Origin: Kalaharituber pfeilii
Taxonomy: Eukaryota; Ascomycota; Pezizomycetes; Pezizales; Pezizaceae
Length of the DNA: 64,000 nucleotides
Direction: 5' to 3'
Assembly (NCBI GenBank): GCA_015179045.1
Contig: WHUZ01000147.1
Span: forward strand, 1-64,000
The translations under genes were made by a program, and so were the position numbers. Under the pieces are notes generated by a model that did not search any database, was not told where the DNA came from, and saw nothing but the letters and a program-made list of their open reading frames with translations. Below, in pieces: positions 42,486-51,193 of the stretch. Each line of letters starts with the position of its first letter. Within the stretch, counting starts at the first letter, position 1.

Positions 42486-43451
42486 TCGACACCTATGGGC
42501 TAAAATAGTAGATAAGTAGAGACACTATCACCTGGACATACACGTCAATGGTACTGTAAGATCAGCCATTCTGGACCTGGTTTTCACCAAAGAAGGGGAG
42601 TGGAAGCCGGAGGGCATCATATGGATAGCAGGATCAGACCATGCAATGATAATAGGGAGGATCCCTACAAGACACAGCACCTCCCACAGGACGGTTCAGG
42701 TCACGGATTGGGATAAGTGGGAGGAATTCATAGAGAGGTGGGGCAGCAAGCCATTGAAGGAGGGTGTCAACGCCTACAACCTTAGAAAAGAACTTAGCCA
42801 GAAATACACCAAGGAAGCACGAATCACAGACAGGACTAAGAATGGTTTGATAGGGACGTCAAAAATGCTCGCAAAATGACAAAGTACATACTACGTAGTG
42901 GACGAACACATCAGAAGAAGACATGGGCCCGAAAACTCCTCAGCGAAATCATCCAGGAAAATAAAAAAGAACACTGGGAGACATACATGGAGGAGGACAG
43001 GATCACTTCTCCCTGGGATATCTTCCGACTGGCTAGAAACCTATTCCGAAAGAGGGAACTGATGAGTACACTCGGGATTGACCAACAGATAGCAGATACC
43101 CTCATCAAACGGAATTTCATCACCACCGAGCCAGCGAATTCGCAGACACAGCAAAGACTCCACCCGATGGGGATCACCATCGGAAAAGAGGAAGCCAGAA
43201 AAGCAATCGATAAAGTGGTGACGAGAACGAAGTCAAGATCGGCCACACGCCCCGACGGGATACAATACGGGCTTCTCAAGATGATTTAGAAGACCACATT
43301 ATACACTGCCTTGAGGGAGGAAATCGTGAACTACATAAATGTGGAATACGAGTTCACAAGGGGCTTTAACGTAGTGATGATTCCCAAGAAAGGCAGACCT
43401 AGAGACGATCTGGCAAGCTGGAGACCAAATAGGGCGGCAAGCGATTAATGA

Positions 43452-43493
<42 letters not shown>

Positions 43494-43955
43494 AATACCA
43501 TAGCGAAACTCAGGCAGAAGGTAATAGCTAACATCCTTCAATGACAAGACACCCTATTCCAAAACTCCCAACTGGGGAGCCGACTGCTACGAGGGGCCGA
43601 AGACTTACAGAGACAGACCCTCAAGGAAGTAACAAAGAGGCTGGGAAAAAACAAGTGGACCGCCATAGTGGGGGACGACATAAAATTAGCCTTCAACTTA
43701 CTAAGATGGGACAGAGTAGTCAAAAGGATCAGAAGCACAAACCACAACTTAGTAGCTTTTGTCGAGGGCTTCCTACAACCCAACGGCTTCCACCTCTCAT
43801 GGGACGGCAAGCGACGAGCTAAAGGTAGAATGACGGATGGAATCCCTCGAGGTTCCTCCCTCTCCCCTGTCCTGTTCCTCATAGGGGTAGTACTGGTAGC
43901 GGAGAGAGCAGATAACCGGAATTTCACCCGCTCGTACGTAGATGACTTTCACAGT
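42486..43955 (+). pseudogene. LINE-A1 ORF2 remnant (endonuclease end and RT)
   Basis: It resumes in the endonuclease with DTITWTYT-like sequence, then SGSDH-region and VTDWDKWEEF at about 42700. RT follows: ITSPWDIFRLARN, a mutated version of the SAPGPDGIQYGLL motif (RSATRPDGIQYGLL), WDRVVKRIRSTNHN, MTDGIPRGSSLSPVLFL and the catalytic SYVDDFHS at 43955. Copia-2 cuts it exactly after that motif. A truncated LINE-A tail (43429-43490) with poly-A also interrupts it. Confidence 0.85.
43429..43490 (+). mobile_element. Truncated LINE-A tail without target duplication
   Basis: It begins inside the terminal hairpin (GGGCGGCAAGCGATTAATG) and ends in a poly-A of about 36. No duplication flanks it; instead a few bases of the LINE-A1 codons between SWRP and LNTIAKL are missing. 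Confidence 0.75.
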
Positions 43956-44228
43956 TCAAGAAGTCACGCTTTTCGAGCGGAGAGAGTTAATTCATTAATT
44001 ACAGAAGAAGTCTCCAGTATGCACAGGACCCGTGACTTATATGTCCTTCACAGCGACCTTCACAATTGCCACAGTAAAAACTTTTCACACGCCACAGTCA
44101 ACCATCAGTCAACCCGCCGGCCTATAATTCCTCCCGCCGGCCTATAATTCCTCCCGCCGGCCTATAATTCCTCCCGCCGGCCTATAATTCCTCCGTGTCG
44201 GTGCTAGGATTACACCGTCGGTTCAACA
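43956..44228 (-). repeat. Copia-2 3' LTR (273 bp)
   Basis: On the minus strand it begins TGTTGAACCGACGG and ends CTTCTTGA. It holds four copies of a 20-bp repeat containing GCCGGCCTATAATTCC (complement: AATTATAGGCCGGC). The last base pair departs from the usual CA. Confidence 0.93.
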
Positions 44229-44345
44229 CCCCCTCTTAATCTAGCACCCATTGAAAGTCAATACCCATTATTGCCAGCCACGGTCCACCAGTCCACATGA
44301 GCGCTCCCAACATTATATTTCCTTCCAGATCTTGGTCCCATCTTT

Positions 44346-47300
44346 TCAATATTTCCTCCCAATCATCATTCCTAGGTACTCTTTGAACTTCGTAAACTTC
44401 TGTCCTGTTAATACCTTGGTTAGCCCATCAGCTGGATTCTCCTTCCCTGATATCCACGAAACAAGAAGCTCTCCATTCTCCACACATTCCCTGACGAAGT
44501 GATGGCGCCGCCTGATGTGCTTAGTCCGCTGGTGGAATTCCGGGTTGTCTGACAGTTTGCAGGCCCCGGTACTGTCTGAAAACACATGTGGAACAAATGT
44601 GTCTCTGCTGTCTAGGTCCTTCAATATTTTTCCCCACCATAAGGCCTCTTGTGCAGCCTCCCCCAGAGCTATATATTCCGCTTCAGTAGAGGAAAGGGTC
44701 ACCACATCCTGCTTTCTACTCTGCCATCCCAGGGGTGCATCTCCCATCATTACCAGAATACCCGTGGTTGCTTTTTCCTCCAATTGTTCCTCACCCGCAT
44801 CGGTTATTATTCTGAGATCTTGTCCGAGTCCCTTACCTAACTCTATCCCTTCATTTGCGGTCCCAAGAAGGTAAGCTGCCACCCGTCTTGCTGCTTGCAG
44901 ATCTGATTCTGATGGTGATGCTGTTCTCCTGGATAACCTACTGACTGCATACCTGATGTCAGGGCGGCACATGCGAGCTATGAAGAGTAGTGCCCCTATA
45001 AGAGACTGAAAGGGTTTTGGATTCGGCAGAGGTGTCCCATTCATTTCTAGGTCCTGGTATGGGTGAGGTGCATGCTGAATGATTCCATGTTGCTGGCAAA
45101 CCTCTCGGATCGCTGTTGCCATTGAAAGCATGACTGTTTCTGAGCTCCAGCTAAGGTGCACTCCAAGGAATAGACTGGGCTTGCCTTTCCGTTCGACTGT
45201 AACATATGTTGATAGGTGTTTGACGAGTTGTTCACATTCGTCTTGCGAGGCAAACGTTCCGAGCAGGTCATCAACATGGACAGTTATGACGGTTGTGTTA
45301 CTGAAGTATAGGCCTAAATCATCCTTGCATTGGGAGAGCCCAGCTGAAAGTAGTAAGTCATGGAGGACAGTATTCCAATTCCGTGCCGCTTGCTTTAATC
45401 CGTAGAGTGCCTTCTTGAGTCTCCAGGCTCGAGTACCAGTAAAATGTGAGTCTTTAATATAGAGTTCTTCAGTAACTGGTGAATTCAGGTATGCAGCTTC
45501 TATATCAAATTGCTCAACTACCCAGTTTCTCTGTATAGCTCGGTGAAGTGCGAGTCGCCAGGATTCGGCCCTGCAGACTGGTGCAAATGTCTCGTGGTAA
45601 TCGATTCCAGGTCGTTGAGTAAATCCTCTGGCTGTAAGCCTTGCTTTATACCTCTTGGGGTTTGTGGGATCTAGCTCTGACTTGATTCGGAGTACTACCT
45701 TTGTATCTACTGTTGTGGCTCCTGCTGGTACCTGATCTACCCACTCAAAAACTTGGTATTTCTCTACCTGCTTAAGCTCTCGCTGAAGTGCGTCCTGCCA
45801 ATGATTTGCCTCCGGACTCTGTAGTGCCTCTTGAATAGTCAGACACGCTTCTGTTACATAGGTGGAGGGGTCCGAGGGGTCAAATCGTTTGATTGGTTTT
45901 GGGACTCTGGTCGGCCTCTCATCACTTATAGATTTTGACGCTTGGAACTCTTGTTGTAGCTGGAATTCTGCCGCTCGTTGTCTTGCTGCTTCCGGGAAGG
46001 TATCACCATACTTTTGCCACCAAGGTTCTGATTGCTCTGGCAAATTCATAGATTGGCTTGATGATGCTGGTGGTGGTAGTCTCAACTGAGTCACCGGTTT
46101 CGCCGTACTTCTCGCTACCCCGGTTGTTGATTCTTGAGAGACCTGCTTTGCCGGTGTTTGAGGGAACTGACCTGGCATAGTTGCCGAATCGATAGGTATT
46201 TGGACTGGTTTGGGTACTGAAAGTTCGATTGAAGGGTCTATTAGAGATGTTACTTGTGATTCTTTTCGGGGTTTAGGATTCTTAGCCAGGGTAACTCGTC
46301 TATCTGGTAAAATGACTTTGTATACCCCATATGTTGGTGTAAATCCTACTATCCGTGCCACCATTGCCTTATCACCGAGTTTGTTGTCTGTGTATGTATG
46401 GGCGAACACTTTCTCTCCAAACGGTCTGAACTGCTGTCTTTGCGCCTGAATATTGATACCAGGTACTGCGACCTCAAGTGGCGACTTGCCTTTCAATGAC
46501 CGGTGCGGAATTCTATTCTTGACAAAAACCGAGTACTCCAAGGCTAGATTCCATGTATTCTTAGGCATTCCACTCCCATGCAAATTGGTCCTGAGTAAGT
46601 CCATAAGTGTTCTGTTCAGTCTTTCAGCTACAGCGTTTGTCTCACTGTGATAGGGAACTGTGGGGTGGCTGATAATGCCTTGCTGTTCAAGCCATTGAAG
46701 GAAAGTTTTCGACTTGAACTCTCCTCCATGATCTGTCCTCAAGGCCCTTATTGGTTTCCCAGTCATGGTAGTGAATTGTTGAATCATCAACTGAAGTGTT
46801 TCAGCCGCAACTCCTTTGTTTGGAATCGATTTGGCGATGCACAGTCGAGAATAATCATCAGTAAGGGTGACGAAGTACCGACAGTTATTGAGGCTCTGAA
46901 TCGGAAGTGGTCCACAAACATCTGAATGAATAAGTTCACCTATAGATGTCGTTCTGATCGACTCCTGGGCAGGGGATGGAGGCTTGCTCATCTTTCCTTT
47001 CATGCAGGCTTCGCATTGTAGTTGGGAAGTGTGGAGAGATGATGGAGCTTCTTGAATGTTCTTGAAAGCGGACAGGGGGAGATGGCCGTACCTTTCATGC
47101 CATTCACTCATACTTGCATGTGCTTCTTCTACCTTATTCTCGAACATGTATAGATTTCCTTCCTTCCTAAGCTTGCATTCTATGCCTTTAAGAGATATTT
47201 TCCTGCCAGCCTTTCCTATGTGCATTTCTGCCCCCTCGTTTTCAAGTACCCCTAAGCTCACAAGTCTCCGTGATAACTCTGGCACAACAAGCACATTATT

Positions 47301-48419
47301 TAGCCAAAGTCCGGCCACTGATACTGTCCCAATATGAGATGAGTACATCCTAGTTCCTGCTGAGCTTTTAATAGGCTCTATATGAGGTTGCGCATCAACA
47401 AGGTCTTCTAGGTAGGGCGTCATATGTTGAGAACATGCTGAATCGAGAGCCCATGCAGCTTCGGAGGTGGTAGTTACAGTAGTACTGGCTTCGGTATTAA
47501 AGGCAAAGTTTAGCCATTCTGTAGTGTTCGTTTCGGTACTAGTTGATTCAGTTGTATTTGCTTGCTTGGAAGTTCGGTTTTGCTCTCTCTTCTTGGTTCG
47601 ACACTCTGATTCGGTATGCGATGTGCCTGGGAAGCCTCGAGCCTTACAAAATCCACATGGTATCCTGGTAGTGACAAAGGCAGCTGCCGGTTCAGGTTCA
47701 TCCTTAGAGTTGTGCTTTTTGCTAGTAGGTCGCGAAATTTCCTTGAGTCTGAGAACCACATTCGAATATGTTGGTACGTCTTCCTTGGTTGTAATATTGT
47801 CGATAATATTGATATAGGGTTGAATTTTAGGAAGAGTGTTGAGTAATGCGGTCGCCTTCCAGGAATCAGTGACTGTGAAGTTCTTAATTCCAGCTGCTAG
47901 CGATGTAGTGCCGGCGGTGACACTGGCGACACTGGTAGCTAACTTAAGCCAATGGGATTCGAAGGCCATGATATGGTCAGTAATCGTCATTTTTCGATCA
48001 TCAAACCGTAATTGTACCACATTAAAAAACAGAGCAGCGAGATGGGTTCTAGTTCTTCCTTCGTAAGTTTCTTTAAGGATCTTCCAAGCTTCCGCTGCTG
48101 TTGATGCTCCTCTTATCATTAGTTGTGGCTCTTCTTCACAGCTTTCCATAATATAGTCTAGTGCTTTATCGCTTTTATCCTGCCATAAAGCGAGATCTGT
48201 TGAGTTGGAGGGTGGTTCGATTTCGTTTCCAGTTACTATTTGAAGCAGCTTCTGTCTCCGAAGCTGGCGCGTGGCCTCAATGGCCCACGCAGGATAGTTA
48301 TCTTCATTTGACAACTTTTTGGAGATGCGAGGGGTGATTTTCAGTACTTCGGAAATGTCGAGAGTTGACGTGGATTTCGCTATAGAGAAAGAAGAGGAGG
48401 AGGCGCCTTCTGACGACAT
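44346..48419 (-). CDS. Copia-2 Gag-Pol polyprotein, 1357 aa
   Basis: The first ATG is at 48419 (MSSEGASSSSFSIAK). Gag occupies roughly residues 1-280 (LSNEDNYPAWAIEATRQL, ALDYIMESCEEEPQ), with a zinc knuckle of unusual spacing, CGFCKARG...SHTESEC. Protease follows with ALDSACSQHMT near residue 325. The pre-integrase motif is WHERYGHLPLSAF...CEACMKGK. Integrase carries HSDVCGP, LRTDHGGEF and NAVAERLNRTL (catalytic D, D, E). RT has YKARLTARGFTQRPGIDY, FDIEAAYLNSPV, YGLKQAARNWN and the active site VHVDDLLGTF. RNase H has TLSSTEAEYIALGEA and ISGKENPADGLTK. No stop or shift is seen, the usual length for a single-frame copia polyprotein. Confidence 0.95.
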   Translation of the reverse strand: MSSEGASSSSFSIAKSTSTLDISEVLKITPRISKKLSNEDNYPAWAIEATRQLRRQKLLQIVTGNEIEPPSNSTDLALWQDKSDKALDYIMESCEEEPQLMIRGASTAAEAWKILKETYEGRTRTHLAALFFNVVQLRFDDRKMTITDHIMAFESHWLKLATSVASVTAGTTSLAAGIKNFTVTDSWKATALLNTLPKIQPYINIIDNITTKEDVPTYSNVVLRLKEISRPTSKKHNSKDEPEPAAAFVTTRIPCGFCKARGFPGTSHTESECRTKKREQNRTSKQANTTESTSTETNTTEWLNFAFNTEASTTVTTTSEAAWALDSACSQHMTPYLEDLVDAQPHIEPIKSSAGTRMYSSHIGTVSVAGLWLNNVLVVPELSRRLVSLGVLENEGAEMHIGKAGRKISLKGIECKLRKEGNLYMFENKVEEAHASMSEWHERYGHLPLSAFKNIQEAPSSLHTSQLQCEACMKGKMSKPPSPAQESIRTTSIGELIHSDVCGPLPIQSLNNCRYFVTLTDDYSRLCIAKSIPNKGVAAETLQLMIQQFTTMTGKPIRALRTDHGGEFKSKTFLQWLEQQGIISHPTVPYHSETNAVAERLNRTLMDLLRTNLHGSGMPKNTWNLALEYSVFVKNRIPHRSLKGKSPLEVAVPGINIQAQRQQFRPFGEKVFAHTYTDNKLGDKAMVARIVGFTPTYGVYKVILPDRRVTLAKNPKPRKESQVTSLIDPSIELSVPKPVQIPIDSATMPGQFPQTPAKQVSQESTTGVARSTAKPVTQLRLPPPASSSQSMNLPEQSEPWWQKYGDTFPEAARQRAAEFQLQQEFQASKSISDERPTRVPKPIKRFDPSDPSTYVTEACLTIQEALQSPEANHWQDALQRELKQVEKYQVFEWVDQVPAGATTVDTKVVLRIKSELDPTNPKRYKARLTARGFTQRPGIDYHETFAPVCRAESWRLALHRAIQRNWVVEQFDIEAAYLNSPVTEELYIKDSHFTGTRAWRLKKALYGLKQAARNWNTVLHDLLLSAGLSQCKDDLGLYFSNTTVITVHVDDLLGTFASQDECEQLVKHLSTYVTVERKGKPSLFLGVHLSWSSETVMLSMATAIREVCQQHGIIQHAPHPYQDLEMNGTPLPNPKPFQSLIGALLFIARMCRPDIRYAVSRLSRRTASPSESDLQAARRVAAYLLGTANEGIELGKGLGQDLRIITDAGEEQLEEKATTGILVMMGDAPLGWQSRKQDVVTLSSTEAEYIALGEAAQEALWWGKILKDLDSRDTFVPHVFSDSTGACKLSDNPEFHQRTKHIRRRHHFVRECVENGELLVSWISGKENPADGLTKVLTGQKFTKFKEYLGMMIGRKY

Positions 48420-48454
48420 AGTGGTAAGCAGCAAATGATGAGCTTGACGAGTAA

Positions 48455-48655
48455 TGGGCTCCGATGAGCGACGATTGATGAGTGACGATGAGCGACGAGT
48501 GATAAGCTCCGATGAGCGACGAGTGATAGGCTCCGATGAGCGACGAGTGATAGGCTCCGATGAGCGACGAGTGATAGGCTCCGATGAGCGACGAGTGATA
48601 GGCTCCGATGAGCGACGAGTGATAGGCTCCGATGAGCGACGAGTGATGAATAGGT
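48455..48655. repeat. 24-bp tandem repeat in the Copia-2 leader
   Basis: GGCTCCGATGAGCGACGAGT-type units, about seven copies, between the primer-binding site and the gag start on the minus strand. Confidence 0.85.
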
Positions 48656-48677
48656 AACGTGTTTGGCTAGTGGAGCT

Positions 48678-48691
48678 CCGGGCTCATAACC
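48678..48691 (-). promoter_or_regulatory. Copia-2 primer-binding site for a half initiator-tRNA
   Basis: Directly inside the 5' LTR the minus strand reads GGTTATGAGCCCGG. Its complement contains GGGCTCATAACC, the anticodon stem-loop of initiator tRNA-Met, not the tRNA 3' end. Drosophila copia uses the same kind of internally cleaved tRNA-Met primer. Confidence 0.75.
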
Positions 48692-48944
48692 TCAAGAAGT
48701 CACGCTTTTCGAGCGGAGAGAGTTAATTCATTAATTACAGAAGAAGTCTCCAGTATGCACAGGACCCGTGACTTATATGTCCTTCACAGCGACCTTCACA
48801 ATTGCCACAGTAAAAACTTTTCACACGCCACAGTCAACCATCAGTCAACCCGCCGGCCTATAATTCCTCCCGCCGGCCTATAATTCCTCCCGCCGGCCTA
48901 TAATTCCTCCGTGTCGGTGCTAGGATTACACCGTCGGTTCAACA
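48692..48944 (-). repeat. Copia-2 5' LTR (253 bp)
   Basis: Identical to the 3' LTR apart from one fewer 20-bp repeat (three instead of four). Confidence 0.93.
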
Positions 48945-50039
48945 ACAGTGTCCTGTCCAGCCCATCACTAAGCAAGCTGCGGAAAAACATCCAGACCCAC
49001 CGGGCAGAACTAGCTAAGGAAGTAGCAGAAGAGGGATATGAGCTGGACCCCAAGAAGTCGGAGACAATCATCATAGGCATCAAGGGACCCAGTTACTGGC
49101 TGGCAGGTCTCCACGTCGACTGGGAACTACACACACACCTCTACAACCTCCTCGGGCCACGTCCAAGATCACGTGACCGAGCCCGTATCTCGACCCACAG
49201 GACAGCTAGCGACAAGCGGACAACGACAGACGACGCCCCTCGGCCCGAAGGTCGCGGGGACCTCTAAATATCTACCAAAAACGAACATTTAGACACCTTC
49301 CCCAAAGAAACAGCCATCAACGCTCTGGGAACGCCCCCCAGAACCTCCACCAACCCCCCAACCCACCTTCAGCTCGTACAGTCGCCTCTACGGCGGGGGC
49401 ACCCCGAGACCCCATCAGCGGCCTCCCTGTTCTGGCCTACCGACGAACATTGCGGTTCGCGAACCGGCCAGGCCCATTCGCGAATCGGCCAATTCGTCGG
49501 TGGGCTGGCTGATTCGCGAATGGGCCAGCCCACCGACGAACACTGGTTTAGTACAAGTACCACTAGGTACCTCTACGTACTACCAGTGATTGAGTATAGA
49601 GAAACATTCTGCTACCAGCGTTAATTGATAAGCCAGTTACTGTGTGCTAGCACAGCCCTATTGCCACTGACAAGTTGCCACCTACAAGTTGCCACTTGAA
49701 AGTTGCTGTTGGTGATAAGTTGCTGTCGGTGATAAGTTGCTACTTCTTACCCACATACTAGAAGATAATACAGACAGTTTAATTAATAATTCACTACGCT
49801 TCTAGACTGCTATAGTTAAGAATACCAATTTGGAATCATAACTTAATTATTGTTAACCGAAACACTAGAAGAAAATTACTAAATATGCTTCTAGTATTCT
49901 TCTTACTCTAAGCGAAATTTTGGAGTGTTATCTTCATAGGTAGAGATTTCCGGAATCCTCCGCCATTCTGGTATTATATTGTGGCAGTAACAGGGATTGC
50001 GTTGATGCCAAGAATGAAAAGTTTGGTGGTTGTATTACC

Positions 50040-50257
50040 ATGATAAGAGCCCTGCAAGTGCCAAGTACCCACTTTAAGCAACGTCATCATGATAAAACTT
50101 GTCAAGACAAAATTTCATGTTCTTGTCTAGGTACCTGTTCTTCTCTTCGTTGTACATGCATATGTCAAAAGGTTAAATGTTCTTATTCTTGTAATAAAAG
50201 CAATGCTGGTCAATGTACCAACCAGGAGAATGAGAGTGAACATAGTGATGTATATTT
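50040..50257 (+). pseudogene. Cys-rich (CXC-like) protein remnant inside FB1
   Basis: The open frame from 50040 includes KISCSCLGTCSSLRCTCIC, then KVKCSYSCNKSNAGQCTN. The spacing of CxC pairs recalls Cys-rich tails found in some eukaryotic DNA transposases, but I cannot assign a family and no catalytic domain is visible. It may be the last coding piece of the autonomous parent of FB1. The frame continues without a stop into the adjoining G7 sequence. Confidence 0.4.
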
Positions 50258-50625
50258 AGGGAAGGTCCGGAAATGGTTGGAGTCCGGGAATGATAGGCTA
50301 GGCAAGATGGGGATAAGGTGGCTGAGACGAAAGACCTCGCTACTGGAAGAAGGAAAAATGACCAGCTCGGTCGTTTGTACTTGGAGGCAGCGACGGGCGT
50401 AGACAGAGTTAGGTTAGGTGGGAAATGGTTGAGGACCACTCAATACGAGCCGGACAGACGGAGGAAATAGGCTGTATTGACCAGTGTGTATATTCTACCC
50501 GCACCATGTATGAGTATTGCGGGAACCACATGTATTTAGTGACGGTTAATTTTCTTTCTTTAATAAATACCTCGCCATAGCCCATACTGCGGCATGCCAG
50601 TAATGATATAAAAAAAAAAAAAAAG
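50258..50625 (+). mobile_element. G7: 5'-truncated ORF1-only retroelement
   Basis: It starts within the conserved domain (LGKVRKWLESGND, MGIRWLRRKTSLLEEGK), has a frameshift after SSVV, then VRLGGKWLR-type sequence, a CCCGC/GCGGG hairpin, the terminal hairpin (decayed) and poly-A. I found no convincing target duplication. Confidence 0.78.
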
Positions 50626-50734
50626 TACTATTGTTTGTACATAGATGACTGCATAGGGGGATAGGAGACTGTGGAAATTGCTTAGCTGGCTGTATGATAG
50701 ATCACTATTACATTAAATCATAAGCGAGTATATA

Positions 50735-50910
50735 GGGGGGGGAGAGAACGTTGGCGGAGGTGATGGACTGGGCGGCGGAGTAACCGGTCATATTTTCACT
50801 TTATCTCCTTATCTGTTGCTTATTTTTCCGTTGATTATCATTCATGTATCTAAACCCTCGCCATAGCCTGCAAGGCGGCATGCGAGTAATGATATAAAAA
50901 AAAAAAAAAA
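50735..50910 (+). mobile_element. LINE-A 3'-end insertion, 176 bp
   Basis: It keeps the last codons of ORF2 (LAEVMDWAAE), the 3' UTR, the hairpin (GCCT/AGGC) and poly-A, flanked by ATAAGCGAGTATATA (50720-50734, 50911-50925). Confidence 0.9.
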
Positions 50911-51193
50911 ATAAGCGAGTATATATTTTACATATAGGTACATCGAGGTACATTCATGTTCGCCGCTGGGCCAGGTGTTCGTGGCTGGGCTGGCCCCGTG
51001 AAGAACACCATATGTTTTTCACGGGGCCGGCCGGTTCACGAATCGGCTGGCCGGTTCGCGAACCGGAAAATGTTCGTCGGTGGGCCAGAACATCCCCACC
51101 ACTACGAAAATACGCAACCCAGATAAGGACAGTATTTGCCACCCACGCCACCCAACATACTAAGACCAATAGCGTACAACCCACCAGCCACCG

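Larger units (their letters stand above)
43956..48944 (-). mobile_element. Copia-2: complete, young Ty1/copia retrotransposon
   Basis: The 4989-bp element is flanked by ACAGT (43951-43955, 48945-48949). Its two LTRs are identical by eye except that one has four and the other three copies of a 20-bp repeat. It carries a primer-binding site, an intact gag-pol frame and a polypurine tract AAGAGGGGG at 44229-44237. Everything needed for movement appears present, so it is the youngest large insertion in the nest and a candidate active element. Confidence 0.96.
49428..51092. mobile_element. FB1: foldback element with TGTTC ends and 4-bp duplication TCCC
   Basis: The left end TGTTCTGGCCTACCGACG and right end CGTCGGTGGGCCAGAACA are inverted copies, extended inward by CGGTTCGCGAACCGGCC-type words. 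TCCC flanks it (49424-49427, 51093-51096), and the LINE-A leader is continuous across it when compared with 38262. The interior holds a Cys-rich remnant (about 50100-50240), an AAGTTGCCAC tandem tract (about 49670-49745) and two retroelement insertions at 50258 and 50735. Confidence 0.78.
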
